Below, piece after piece: positions 9,182 to 19,343 of a stretch of 64,000 nt of DNA (positions within the stretch are counted from its first letter, which is position 1; each line of letters starts with the position of its first letter). The notes under the pieces are model-generated. The model made no database searches. It was not told where the DNA came from and was given only the letters and a program-made list of their open reading frames with translations. The translations under genes and the position numbers were made by a program. This DNA comes from Bacteroidales bacterium (GTDB lineage Bacteria > Bacteroidota > Bacteroidia > Bacteroidales > UBA932): NCBI GenBank assembly GCA_016288055.1, contig JAEEXZ010000004.1, positions 1 to 64,000 of the forward strand, given 5' to 3'.

Positions 9182-10627
9182 TTACTTGCCGAAGCCGAAG
9201 TAGAAAGTCCGTCCGTTTTGATCCACACCCTCCACATAGATGGCGCGGGTTGCTTTCTTCGCCTTGGCAACGACATCTTCGGGTTTTGAAACGGGTTCGC
9301 CGTTCACGTACAGGATGATACTCCCCTGCTGGGCTCCGGCTTCCATCATTTTGCCGCTGGCCAGGGAGACAATCTCCACACCGCCTTTGAGGCCTCTGGT
9401 CTTCAGCGTTTCGGGGCTGACTGCCTTAAGCCGGGCGCCATAGAATGCAATGGTGCCATCTACATCCGTTTCGCCGTTTTGCAGGGCAGAGCTCTGGAAC
9501 GTAACCGTGGCCTGCTGCTGCTTGCCGTTGCGGATGAAGGTGATGACTGCTTTGTCTCCGGGGTGATAACTGCCCACCTTGGCCTGCACCGAAGAAGCGT
9601 CCGTAATCTTCTGACCGTCAATGGAGATGATGACGTCGTTCTTCTTGAGGCCGGCCTTTTCGGCGGCACTTCCCTTCAAAACCTCGTTAATATATACGCC
9701 GGACACGGCGGAAAGTTTCATTTCATCGGCAAACTTTTTATCGACGGAACCCATCGAAATGCCAAGGACAGCGCGCTTTACGCTGCCGAAGTCCATGAGG
9801 TCCTCGGCCACACGCTTGACGATGTTCACGGGGACGGCGAAGGAGTAGCCGGTATAGGAACCCGTCTGGGAAACGATGGCGGTGTTGATACCCACCAGTT
9901 CGCCCTTCTTGTTCACCAGGGCGCCACCGGAGTTGCCGGGGTTCACCGCCGCATCCGTCTGGATGAAGGACTCGATCTTGAACTCACCGGAATAGTCGGG
10001 CATGCTGCGGCCCTTGGCGCTGACGATGCCGGCGGTGATCGTGGAGCGCAGCTGCGCGCCCAGAGGTGAGCCGATGGCCAGCACCCACTCTCCCAGGCGC
10101 AGTTTGTCGGAGTCCCCCATCGGGATGGTGGGAAGGCCGGCGGCGTCCACCTTGATGATGGCGACATCCGTTACAGGGTCCGTACCCACGACGGTAGCTT
10201 CGTACTGCTGGTTGTTATTGAGCGTAACCTGGATGCTGGTAGCGCCGGAGACAACATGGTTGTTGGTCACGATATAGCCGTCCGGGCGGATGATGACACC
10301 GCTGCCGCTGCCTTTCTGCTCGCGGGACTGCGGCTTGGCGTATTCATCGCCGAAGAAGAAGCGGAAGAAGGGATCGTTCAGCTGATACTGCTGACGGACG
10401 GTCACCTCCACGTAAACGACAGCTTCCACGGCGCTCTCCGCCGCATAAGTGAAATCCGGGTAATCGCTTTCTGCCAAATTGACAGTCCGGTATTCTACCG
10501 TATTGCCTTCTGCATCTTTGACCTGCTGGGCCGGAACCAGCTCGGGAACGGTAGCTCTCACCACTGCGTAGGCGGCAATTCCACCTGCCAGTACCGAGAG
10601 CATAACGGTCATAAATCCTCTTTTCAT
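9182..10627 (-). CDS. Do/DegQ-family (HtrA) periplasmic serine protease
   Basis: GSGSGVIIRPDGYIVTNNHVV, DAAVNPGNSGGALV catalytic motif, two PDZ-like regions. Confidence 0.9.
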   Translation of the reverse strand: MKRGFMTVMLSVLAGGIAAYAVVRATVPELVPAQQVKDAEGNTVEYRTVNLAESDYPDFTYAAESAVEAVVYVEVTVRQQYQLNDPFFRFFFGDEYAKPQSREQKGSGSGVIIRPDGYIVTNNHVVSGATSIQVTLNNNQQYEATVVGTDPVTDVAIIKVDAAGLPTIPMGDSDKLRLGEWVLAIGSPLGAQLRSTITAGIVSAKGRSMPDYSGEFKIESFIQTDAAVNPGNSGGALVNKKGELVGINTAIVSQTGSYTGYSFAVPVNIVKRVAEDLMDFGSVKRAVLGISMGSVDKKFADEMKLSAVSGVYINEVLKGSAAEKAGLKKNDVIISIDGQKITDASSVQAKVGSYHPGDKAVITFIRNGKQQQATVTFQSSALQNGETDVDGTIAFYGARLKAVSPETLKTRGLKGGVEIVSLASGKMMEAGAQQGSIILYVNGEPVSKPEDVVAKAKKATRAIYVEGVDQNGRTFYFGFGK

Positions 10628-10740
10628 ACTATATAGGTTTTAATTTTTTTCCGGGCGGGATAAGTTTCAAAACCTATGCCAACCATTCTACAGCCGGCAG
10701 GACAAGGATAATTGCGAAATCTTTCGTAATTTTGTAAGCT

Positions 10741-11634
10741 ATGGTTCCGGAACTGGTGGAAAAATACATTTTCATGGTGCAGACCTTCGTGGAAGCGGGG
10801 GATGCAGGCCTTACCTGGCCCCAGTTCCAGAGCCGTTGGGAGTCCCGCTACGGGACTGTCTATCCGCGCAGGAGCTTTGTCAATCACCGGGCGGCGGTGG
10901 AAGAAGTGTTCGGGGTGGCCATCACCTGCGACCGCAGCACCAACCGCTACCGGATAGACCGGGGAGAAAGCGCGGTGGACAAGCGCGAAGCCGTGGACTA
11001 TCTTATCAATACTTTTACCGTCAACAGCCTGCTCACCCTGGGGAAGGAGCGCCTGAGCGGACGCGTGGCCGTAGAGGATGTCCCCTCCGGCCAGAAGTGG
11101 CTCACCGTGGCCATGCAGGCCATGCTGGACAACGCCGTCCTCCGGATTGAATACCGGAAATACCTCTCCCGGGAAACAGACGCCAGGACCATCCGGCCGT
11201 ATGCCGTGAAGGAGTTTGAAAAACGCTGGTATCTGGTGGCCTGGAGTGAGGAAGCCGGGCAGCTGCGCACCTATGCGCTGGACCGCATCAAGGCCCTGGA
11301 ACGCACGGGAGGCAGCTTCAAGATGCCCCGGGACTTCGACGTGGATGAACTCTTCCGGGACAGCTACGGCATTTATCTGCCGGAAGGGGAAACGCCGGTG
11401 CTGGTCAAGCTCCGGGCGACGGAGCGTGAATCGGCCTATCTGCAGGATCTGCCGCTGCACCCGAGCCAGGTGTCCATCGGCCCGAATCTCTTTGCGCTCC
11501 GCGTCATTCCCAACCCCAACTTCCTGATGGAGCTTTGCAAACGGGCCGACCGGCTGGAAGTGCTGGAACCTGCGGAGCTGCGCGAGGCTGTCCGGCAAGC
11601 ATTGAACAACGCAATTCAATTATATGAAAACTAA
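10741..11634 (+). CDS. WYL-domain transcriptional regulator
   Basis: 297 aa; central IRPYAVKEFEKRWYLVAWSEEAGQLRTYALDRIKALE is typical of a WYL domain. Confidence 0.8.
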   Translation: MVPELVEKYIFMVQTFVEAGDAGLTWPQFQSRWESRYGTVYPRRSFVNHRAAVEEVFGVAITCDRSTNRYRIDRGESAVDKREAVDYLINTFTVNSLLTLGKERLSGRVAVEDVPSGQKWLTVAMQAMLDNAVLRIEYRKYLSRETDARTIRPYAVKEFEKRWYLVAWSEEAGQLRTYALDRIKALERTGGSFKMPRDFDVDELFRDSYGIYLPEGETPVLVKLRATERESAYLQDLPLHPSQVSIGPNLFALRVIPNPNFLMELCKRADRLEVLEPAELREAVRQALNNAIQLYEN

Positions 11635-13822
11635 CATCTTTGCGACGGCGGCGGCTGCGCTCGCCCTCGTCGCCTGCTCGAGCAACGAAATGAAACCGCA
11701 GAAAGGCTACATCGGCCCCTCCGATCTCCAGATTACGGACGGGCACATGACTCCGGAGGTTCTCCTCTCCCTGGGACGCCTGTCCGACCCTCAGCTCTCC
11801 CCCGACGGCAAGACCATCCTCTACGGAGTGAGCTACACGGACATCGCCGCCAACCGCAGCGTCCGCAACCTTTTCACCATCCCCGTGACGGGCGGAGACC
11901 CTACCCAGCTCACCATGGACGGGAAGAGCATCGCATCGGCCCGGTGGAGCAAGGACGGGAAGAGCATCTTCTTCCTGCAGGGCGGCCAGCTTTACAAGGC
12001 GGCCTACAATGACGGAAAACTGGGCAAGCGCACGCAGCTCACGGACGTGGAGAAAGGCATCGACGACTACCTCCTCTCCCCCGACGAATCCCAGCTGCTG
12101 TACGTCTCCACGGTACACAGCGCCGTGGAAGTGCCCTCCGACACGGACCCTGCCCTGGACAAGGCCGAGGCCTACGCCACCGAGGACCTGATGTACCGCC
12201 ACTGGGACCATTGGCGCACGGACATCAACCACACCTTCCTGGCTACGCTGGGCAACGGCGTGGTGAAAGAAGGCCTGGACATCCTGGACGGCGAGCTCTT
12301 TGAACTGCCCAACGGCCCCTTCGGGGATATCGCGGACCTCTCCTGGAGCCCCGACGGCCGATACATCGCCTACAGCTGCAAGAAGCTCACCGGCAAGCAG
12401 TACGCCTTCTCCACCAATACCTGCATCTACATCTACTGCCCCCTCACCGGCGAGACTTCTCAGGTTACGTTTGCAGGCGGATATGACACGCATCCCGTAT
12501 GGAGCCCGGACGGCAGCCGTCTGCTGTGGCTTTCCATGGAGCGCGACGGCTATGAGGCCGACAAAGTGCGCCTGATGATGGGCGAGGTCGCATACGAAGA
12601 GGAAGGGGAAGGCCAGAGCGCCAATCCCCTCGTGACCGATATCTGCGACCTCTCCGCTTCCTTCAAGTACAACGTGGATGGTCCCGTATGGGCGGCCGAC
12701 GGCCAGTCCATCTTCTTTGCCGCCCTGGCCGAGGGTATCCAGGGGATCTTCAATGTCATTCCCGGCCAGGAGCCTGTGCGCCTCACGTCCGACACCCTCT
12801 GGTTCGACTTCGGCTCCCCGTTCGGCGTCCTGCAGGACGGAACGCTCCTTACCACCTACGCTTCCATGGACTTCCCCACGGAGCTGGTGGCCGTGACCGA
12901 CAATTCCGTAAAGCAGCTCACCTACGAGAACGAGCACCTGCTGAACCAGCTGGACAAACACGAGACCGAGGCCCGATGGCTCACGACTGTGGACGGCCAG
13001 AAGATGCTCACCTGGGTGCTGTATCCCCCGAAATTCGACGCTTCCAAGACATACCCCGCCATTGAGATCTGCCTGGGCGGCCCCCAGGGCACGCTTTCGC
13101 AGGGTTGGAGTTACCGCTGGAACTACATGCTCATGGCCCATCAGGGTTATGTGGTGGTCCTTCCCAACCGCCGCGGAACCACGGCATTCGGCCAGCCCTG
13201 GTGCGAGCAGATTTCCGGAGACTACATCGGCCTGAACATGCAGGACTATCTCACCGCGGCGCGGAATATCAAGGCCGAGCCGTATGTTTCCGGCGTGGCT
13301 GCCTGCGGCGCCTCCTATGGCGGCTACAGCGTTTATTACCTGGCCGGTATCCACAAGGATGTGTACGACTGCTTCATCGCCCATGCCGGCATCTTCAACG
13401 AGGAGCACATGTACATGACCACCGAGGAAATGTGGTTCCCCAACTGGGACAATGGCGGAATCCCCATGGAATACGCCTATGAGGAAGGCCAGACAGGTCC
13501 CGCCGCGGACGGCATCACATTCGGCGGCCTCAAGCAGCCCGGCTCTCCCTGGAGCAAGAAGGCCGAGGCCATCCGCCACTACGCCAACTCTCCCCATAAA
13601 CTGGTCCGTAACTGGCATACGCCCATCCTCTGCATCCATGGCGGTTCCGACTTCCGTGTCCCTTACGACGAGGGCATGGCCGCCTTCAATGCCGCCCAGA
13701 TGATGGGTGTTCCCTCCAAACTGATTGTATTCCCCGGAGAGAACCACTGGATCCTGAAGCCCCAGAACGCCCTCTACTGGCACCGCTCCTACTTCGACTG
13801 GCTCGACCGCTGGATGAAGTAA
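11624..13822 (+). CDS. S9 family prolyl oligopeptidase / acylaminoacyl peptidase
   Basis: 732 aa lipoprotein-like N-terminus, beta-propeller repeats, catalytic CGASYGGYS and C-terminal ENHWI. Confidence 0.88.
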   Translation: MKTNIFATAAAALALVACSSNEMKPQKGYIGPSDLQITDGHMTPEVLLSLGRLSDPQLSPDGKTILYGVSYTDIAANRSVRNLFTIPVTGGDPTQLTMDGKSIASARWSKDGKSIFFLQGGQLYKAAYNDGKLGKRTQLTDVEKGIDDYLLSPDESQLLYVSTVHSAVEVPSDTDPALDKAEAYATEDLMYRHWDHWRTDINHTFLATLGNGVVKEGLDILDGELFELPNGPFGDIADLSWSPDGRYIAYSCKKLTGKQYAFSTNTCIYIYCPLTGETSQVTFAGGYDTHPVWSPDGSRLLWLSMERDGYEADKVRLMMGEVAYEEEGEGQSANPLVTDICDLSASFKYNVDGPVWAADGQSIFFAALAEGIQGIFNVIPGQEPVRLTSDTLWFDFGSPFGVLQDGTLLTTYASMDFPTELVAVTDNSVKQLTYENEHLLNQLDKHETEARWLTTVDGQKMLTWVLYPPKFDASKTYPAIEICLGGPQGTLSQGWSYRWNYMLMAHQGYVVVLPNRRGTTAFGQPWCEQISGDYIGLNMQDYLTAARNIKAEPYVSGVAACGASYGGYSVYYLAGIHKDVYDCFIAHAGIFNEEHMYMTTEEMWFPNWDNGGIPMEYAYEEGQTGPAADGITFGGLKQPGSPWSKKAEAIRHYANSPHKLVRNWHTPILCIHGGSDFRVPYDEGMAAFNAAQMMGVPSKLIVFPGENHWILKPQNALYWHRSYFDWLDRWMK

Positions 13823-13847
13823 ATGTTTTGATACTTGTTTTTGTTTT

Positions 13848-13872
13848 GCCCGGCCCATGGTCGGGCTTTTTT
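13848..13872 (+). terminator. Rho-independent terminator after S9 peptidase
   Basis: GCCCGGCC-CAT-GGTCGGGC stem followed by TTTTTT. Confidence 0.75.
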
Positions 13873-13930
13873 GTCAATTTCTCCGGCCATCGCAACGCCA
13901 GCGCGCAGCATCATGCCGTCTCCAGCACCC

Positions 13931-14019
13931 CGCCAGGACCAAAATCGCCATTTTTGGTCCTGGCGAATTCGATTTGTGTCTGGCGAAGACCAAAATCGCC
14001 GTTTTTGGTCCTGACCAGA
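13931..14019 (+). repeat. BIME-like double-hairpin repeat, copy A
   Basis: Hairpin 13931-13965 is CGCCAGGACCAAAA-TCGCCAT-TTTTGGTCCTGGCG (14/14 bp). Hairpin 13979-14019 is an imperfect 17-bp stem with loop TCGCCGT. It ends one base before the RAYT stop codon. Confidence 0.9.
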
Positions 14020-14940
14020 TTACCTTTTTCGAAAGCCGTAGTCCTTGGAGTTGATGGCTTGCCGGATAATGTATTCGGAGATGTAGAGTATCCTGGCCAG
14101 CAGATGGGTTGGAATGTGATACTTGTCATCGGCCTGCACGGCAAGACGACATTTCTCTTCCGGGGTCAGGTGATAGAGGCGTTTTTGAGGGAACAGCACG
14201 TCACACAGGCGTGACAGGACATCCTTCACCTCCGGTTCGGACCATTCCATCGTTTCGCCGGTGGATTCGGAAATGCGGACGAAAGATTCGTAGTCTTTCA
14301 CCATGGCGGTCATGAAGTCTTTGACCGTGGGAAACAAGTCAAGGATTCGCCTCACATCAACATAGTTGGACGGAAGTATTCCCAGGACGGGATGGACTAC
14401 CCATTCTTCCGGCAGGGGAATGCGCGAACCGATTCTTCGCTCCAACCATCTGACCTTCATGTCTTTAACTCTTGTACCGGTAATCACCTCCGCAAGTTGA
14501 TTGTAAACCAGATAGCCGGTTCCCCACATGTGGCCACAGGGCGTGCATACCCCCTTCTCATACTTGTTGCGCATGAGGTAAATAATGTGACGGCGAAGGG
14601 AATGGTCGTCTTCGATGGGAATTAGTTTGAATCCATAATCTGGCGGCAAGGGCGGATATCCGTCCGCTTTCAGCTTTTTATTGATTCTCTTGACCAGATA
14701 ATAATAACAATCAAGACACTGCTGACCGGTTCCGGTCAACAGCATGTGAACATGGTTCGGCATGAGTTCGAACGAACAAACCTTCACGCCGAATTTAAGT
14801 GTCATTAGAGCAATAGTCGCCATACCAAAGGCATATTGCTCTGCAGTGTGGAATAGTTTTCCTTCCGACCACCCGTTTGTACACAGGTGGTAGTCCCCTA
14901 AGGGCATGGAGCGGTGCTCCTCAATTTGTTTAATATTCAT
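14020..14940 (-). mobile_element. RAYT-like (REP-associated tyrosine transposase, Y1/HUH superfamily) with C-terminal HTH-like extension
   Basis: CDS of 306 aa from ATG at 14940. HUH motif in SFELMPNHVHMLLTG, plus YLVKRINKKLKADG and HIIYLMRNKYEKGV...WGTGYLVYN typical of Y1_Tnp proteins. C-terminal HLLARILYISEYIIRQAI looks helix-turn-helix-like. Flanked by BIME-like palindromes. Confidence 0.8.
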
Positions 14941-15044
14941 TGGGCACAAAAAAGTGCTCTTCTTCTTCTGCGCCTACTCACAACAAATATGTGAATATAA
15001 ATCCGTCTATCAAAGACTTTTGATAAAAAGTTGGTCCTCCATAT

Positions 15045-15136
15045 TCTGGTCAGGACCAAAATCGCCATTTTTGGTCTTGGCGAATTCGATTTGTGTCTGG
15101 CGAAGACCAAAATCGCCATTTTTGGTCCTGACCAGA
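15045..15136 (+). repeat. BIME-like double-hairpin repeat, copy B
   Basis: TCTGGTCAGGACCAAAATCGCCATTTTTGGTCTTGGCGAATTCGATTTGTGTCTGGCGAAGACCAAAATCGCCATTTTTGGTCCTGACCAGA. Outer 17-nt arms TCTGGTCAGGACCAAAA / TTTTGGTCCTGACCAGA are perfect inverted repeats. Confidence 0.92.
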
Positions 15137-15195
15137 AAGAGGCGAGCCGATGGGAGCGATGGCGCGGGCCGAGGGCGGGGCCGATGGGGGGGGCG

Positions 15196-17325
15196 TCAGG
15201 AAATCCGGGAGTAATCCTTCGTTTGATATTTGTCCCGCTGGAGTTCATGCGCGAGCGGGGCGTTGACAGGTTCCGACAAAGCAGGGTCCCGGTCCAGGAT
15301 GTGCTGTGCATAGCCGCGGGCGTCATTGAGGATGAGACCGTCCTTGGCCAGGGAGGCAATGTTCAGGGAAATGGGCAGACCGCTCTGCATGGTGCCTTCG
15401 AGGTCTCCGGGACCACGGAGCTTCATGTCTTCCTCGGCCAGTTCGAATCCGTTCTCCGTAGAGACCAGGAGATCCAGGCGCTTCTGACTTTCCTTGGAAA
15501 CCTTGGTCCCCTTCATGAGGATGCAATAGGAGCGTTCCGCGCCTCGTCCCACACGTCCGCGCAACTGATGCAACTGGCTGAGACCGAAGCGCTCGGCACT
15601 CTCGATCACCATCACGGAGGCATTGGGCACGTCCACGCCCACTTCGATCACCGTAGTGGAGACCAGGATGTTGGCGCGCCCGGCCACGAAAGCATCCATG
15701 TTGAACGCCTTCTCCTGGGCACTCTGCTGCCCGTGCACGATGGCAACCTTGTATTGCGGTAGCGGGAAAGCCTTGACGATTTCCTCGTACCCCAGTTCCA
15801 GGTTCTTGTAATCCAGTTTTTCGCTCTCGAAGATGAGCGGATACACGATAAACGCCTGCCGGCCCTTGGCAATCTCGTCGCGGATGAAGTTGTGCATCGC
15901 GTGACGCTTGCCTTCTCCTACGCAGAGGGTGGTGACGGGTTTTCGGCCCGGAGGCATCTCGTCGATCACGGAGACGTCGAGGTCTCCGTACAGGGTCATG
16001 GCAAGGGTTCGCGGGATGGGCGTCGCCGTCATCACCAGTACGTGCGGGGGAATCTGCCGATACCCCTTGTTCCACAGCCGGGCCCGCTGGTCCACGCCGA
16101 AGCGGTGCTGCTCGTCGATGATGGCCAGCCCCAACGCCCAGAAATTCACCGTATCCTCGATGAGCGCATGCGTGCCGATAAGTATGCCGATGCTTCCGTC
16201 TTCCAGCCCGGCGTGAATCTCCCTCCGCTGCGCCGCGGTGGTGGTGCCGGTGAGAAGGGCTGCTTTCACGCCCGTAGGCCTGAGGTATTTGGATATATTC
16301 GCAAAATGCTGCTGGGCCAGGACTTCGGTGGGAGCCATGATGCAGGCCTGATAGCCGTTGCCCACGGCGAGGAGGGCGCTCAGGACGGCGACCATGGTTT
16401 TGCCGGAGCCCACGTCTCCCTGCAACAGACGGTTCATCTGGTGCCCGCTGCGCATATCTTCCCGGATCTCCCGGATCACGCGTTTCTGGGCACCGGTGAG
16501 GTCATAGGGCAGGGACTTGTAACAGGCGTTGAAGGCATCCCCGACCACATCCATCTTCAGGCCCACGGCGTTGCGGCTGCGGACGTATTTCTGCTTGAGA
16601 AGGGAAAGTTGCAGCAGGAACAGTTCCTCGAACTTGAGCCGATAGGATGCCTTGGCCAGGGCGTTCTGGTCCACCGGGAAATGGATTTGTCTCAACGCGA
16701 ATGTGAGAGGAACCAGGCCCTTTTCCTTTAATATATAATCCGGAAGGGTCTCCTGCACGACGGGAAGGACCTCCTGCAGGGCGGTGCCCATCATGCGCAA
16801 CATTACTTTACCCGTGATGCCGGAGTTTTTCAATTTCTCTGTCGAGGGATAAACGCCCGTGAGCACGCCGCTGTTGCTGTTGTCCGGGGCGTCCACCTCC
16901 GGGTGCACCATGTTGAGACGATTGTTGAAGACGGAAGGTTTCCCGAAGAAAATGAACGTGGAACCGGGCCTGAGCCTCTCATACATCCACTTCACGCCCT
17001 TGAAGAAAACCGCTTCCATCTCCCCGGAATCATCGGCCACCATGACGCTCATGCGGCTCACGACATTGAATTTGAGTTTCTCGGGGGGAAGTTCGGCACC
17101 GTTCTTGGCGAAGAGGCGGACCTTGGTAACCATGGCTTTCACCTGCACCTGGGCCAGGTCCGGATGGATGTCCGCGATGCGGACGACCGTGCTTCGGTCG
17201 ATATAGCGGAACGGATACAGATGCACCAGGTCTCCCACCGTAACGATGCCCAACTCTTTTTGAAGGAGTTCGGCCCGTTTGGGACCCACCCCGGGCAAAT
17301 ACTGTATGCTCGTTTCCAATGTCAT
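15196..17325 (-). CDS. recG: ATP-dependent DNA helicase RecG
   Basis: 709 aa; N-terminal wedge, LLQGDVGSGKTMVA Walker A, IIDEQHRFGVDQRA, QLRGRVGRGAERSYC. Confidence 0.95.
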   Translation of the reverse strand: MTLETSIQYLPGVGPKRAELLQKELGIVTVGDLVHLYPFRYIDRSTVVRIADIHPDLAQVQVKAMVTKVRLFAKNGAELPPEKLKFNVVSRMSVMVADDSGEMEAVFFKGVKWMYERLRPGSTFIFFGKPSVFNNRLNMVHPEVDAPDNSNSGVLTGVYPSTEKLKNSGITGKVMLRMMGTALQEVLPVVQETLPDYILKEKGLVPLTFALRQIHFPVDQNALAKASYRLKFEELFLLQLSLLKQKYVRSRNAVGLKMDVVGDAFNACYKSLPYDLTGAQKRVIREIREDMRSGHQMNRLLQGDVGSGKTMVAVLSALLAVGNGYQACIMAPTEVLAQQHFANISKYLRPTGVKAALLTGTTTAAQRREIHAGLEDGSIGILIGTHALIEDTVNFWALGLAIIDEQHRFGVDQRARLWNKGYRQIPPHVLVMTATPIPRTLAMTLYGDLDVSVIDEMPPGRKPVTTLCVGEGKRHAMHNFIRDEIAKGRQAFIVYPLIFESEKLDYKNLELGYEEIVKAFPLPQYKVAIVHGQQSAQEKAFNMDAFVAGRANILVSTTVIEVGVDVPNASVMVIESAERFGLSQLHQLRGRVGRGAERSYCILMKGTKVSKESQKRLDLLVSTENGFELAEEDMKLRGPGDLEGTMQSGLPISLNIASLAKDGLILNDARGYAQHILDRDPALSEPVNAPLAHELQRDKYQTKDYSRIS

Positions 17326-17404
17326 ATCTCCACAAAATTACGAAAGTTTTCGCAATAATCCTTGCCCCGCGCCCCGGTCTATGCCCCCACCATCGCCCAC
17401 CCAT

Positions 17405-17495
17405 TCTGGCCAGGACCAAAAATGGCGATTTCGGTCTTCGCCAGACACAAATCGAACTCGCCAAGACCAAAAATGGCGATTTTGGTCTTCGCCAG
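17405..17495 (-). repeat. BIME-like double-hairpin repeat, copy C (inverted relative to A and B)
   Basis: The reverse complement of TCTGGCCAGGACCAAAAATGGCGATTTCGGTCTTCGCCAGACACAAATCGAACTCGCCAAGACCAAAAATGGCGATTTTGGTCTTCGCCAG aligns with copies A and B throughout. Confidence 0.92.
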
Positions 17496-17510
17496 TTTAA
17501 TGATCACAAA

Positions 17511-18146
17511 CTAGAAGTGGAAAGAGAGGCCGGCGCCGAAGGAGAAGAACCAAGATAGCGGTTGGTCGAAAGTACTTCTGGGGTATTTGTAAAGATCCAG
17601 CACGCTATAGTGGACAGCCGGCATCAGTTTCAGTTCAAAACGCCAAATACTGAAGTTCATACTAACCCCGGCATCGAGCGTAAGAGAAAACGCCGATTTT
17701 GAAGAGGCGACCTCGGTAACATACCCGGGAGTGACGCCGGCCGAAAACTCCATCTGGTCATACAGGCCTAATAGAAATCCCCAGAAAGGACTCCCACCGT
17801 TGACGAACGACGCGGCGGAACTGTTTATCCCAGAATATAACTTATCCTCATCCGAATGAGACCGGGTCCTGTAAGTCAAAGCCAGAGGAAGGCCGATGGT
17901 GTTGTAGCGATCAGCCAGGGAAGAAGAATACTCCAGACCAGCCCGGAAGCCCAGCCCGCTGAAATAGCTATGGCCATAATACACCCCATAGTAGCTGTTG
18001 GCGCCAATGTTATCGTAGAGAGGAACATTGATACCGCCAGACACATAAACCTCCTGCGGATACTTCATCTGAGCCTGCGACGATTGAGCATGGAAAAGGC
18101 CGGCTGCGACGGCCATCAAAGCGACACAATAGAATAATCTTTTCAT
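17511..18146 (-). CDS. Outer-membrane beta-barrel-like hypothetical protein
   Basis: 211 aa, signal peptide, terminal FGAGLSFHF. Confidence 0.6.
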   Translation of the reverse strand: MKRLFYCVALMAVAAGLFHAQSSQAQMKYPQEVYVSGGINVPLYDNIGANSYYGVYYGHSYFSGLGFRAGLEYSSSLADRYNTIGLPLALTYRTRSHSDEDKLYSGINSSAASFVNGGSPFWGFLLGLYDQMEFSAGVTPGYVTEVASSKSAFSLTLDAGVSMNFSIWRFELKLMPAVHYSVLDLYKYPRSTFDQPLSWFFSFGAGLSFHF

Positions 18147-18230
18147 AGGTAATCAGAGTACAACGCCTTCCCCGTACACAAAACATGTACCAGCCAGACA
18201 CAAACGCAAAATAATCGTTATATTTGCGGT

Positions 18231-19274
18231 ATGAGAAAGATCGTTATGGCAATCGGCGCATTGATGGCGGCAGCTTGCGGACAGCCGTCACAGACCCTGT
18301 TTATCGGAACCTACACGGACGGCTTCTACGCCTATGATTACAAGAACGGAGAACAGATAGCCAAGGCGGAGATGCCAAATCCCTCTTTCCTGGCCATAGA
18401 CGGAACGCACATCTATGCCGTGAGCGAGATGCCGGACGAGACCGCCTCCGTCTATGCCTGGCACTGGTGCGGAAACGGTTTTGAACTTATCAACAAAGAA
18501 TTCACCGGACTGCCGCAAAACGGCGAAGACCCCTGCCACGTGGCGACGGACGGAATGCATCTGGCCGTTTCCAATTACAGCGGCGGTACGCTGGCCCTCT
18601 ACACCCTTGACTCCCTGGGGAAAATCAATCCCCTGGACTCGCTCATCGTGAGCCGTACGGGCGGCCCGGACCAGAGCCGTCAGGACAAGCCGCACGTACA
18701 CTGCGCCGCCTTCACCCCCGACGGCAGGCACATCCTTTTCAGTGAGTTCAGCGCCGATGCCATCGGAGAGATCACCCTCACCCCCACCGGCGTAACGGAC
18801 CTGAGGACCGCCGCCGAGCTTCCGGCCGACTTCGGCCCCCGCCACCTCCTTTTTGACAAAAGCGGAAGCCACTTTTACGTCATCGGGGAGCTTTCCGGAG
18901 ACATCGCCGTCTTCGACTACGCTGCCGGGAAACTCAGCCTGAAGCAGATCGTCAAGGCAGACCAGGCCGATGCCCGCGGCGCCGCCGACATCCACCTCTC
19001 CCCCGACGGAAAATACCTCTACGCCAGCCTCCGCCTCCGCAATGACGGCATCGCCGTCTTCGGGGTGGCCGATGACGGAACCCTCTCCTACAAAGGCTAT
19101 CAGCTCACCGGTCCCCACCCGCGCAATTTCGCCGTAACGGACACCGAAGTGCTCGTAGCCTGCCGCGACAACGACTCCGTGGAAATCTACAGCCGGGACC
19201 GCAAAACCGGCCTTCTCCAGGACAGCGGGCGCCGCATAAATGTCCCCAAGCCGGTGTTCGTCGCCCTCCGCTAA
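18231..19274 (+). CDS. Lactonase family protein (6-phosphogluconolactonase-like beta-propeller)
   Basis: 347 aa; LFIGTYTDGFYAYDY, PHVHCAAFTPDGRHI, GAADIHLSPDGKYLYASLR, GPHPRNFAV. Confidence 0.85.
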   Translation: MRKIVMAIGALMAAACGQPSQTLFIGTYTDGFYAYDYKNGEQIAKAEMPNPSFLAIDGTHIYAVSEMPDETASVYAWHWCGNGFELINKEFTGLPQNGEDPCHVATDGMHLAVSNYSGGTLALYTLDSLGKINPLDSLIVSRTGGPDQSRQDKPHVHCAAFTPDGRHILFSEFSADAIGEITLTPTGVTDLRTAAELPADFGPRHLLFDKSGSHFYVIGELSGDIAVFDYAAGKLSLKQIVKADQADARGAADIHLSPDGKYLYASLRLRNDGIAVFGVADDGTLSYKGYQLTGPHPRNFAVTDTEVLVACRDNDSVEIYSRDRKTGLLQDSGRRINVPKPVFVALR

Positions 19275-19281
19275 AAAAAGT

Positions 19282-19312
19282 TTTGCATAGCGCGTAAAAT
19301 TCCGTAAATTTG
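19282..19312 (+). promoter_or_regulatory. Bacteroidetes-type promoter (-33 TTTG / -7 TAAATTTG) for gdhA
   Basis: TTTG at 19282-19285, 19-nt gap, TAAATTTG at 19305-19312, 31 nt before the gdhA ATG. Confidence 0.55.
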
Positions 19313-19343
19313 CGGGTAGTAGTGTATAAACCCCTTAACAATT

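Noticed and set aside
13828-14214. 128-aa + ORF with repeated peptide RPKSPFLVL
   Set aside because: The repeated peptide is only the BIME-like repeat read as protein; not a gene.
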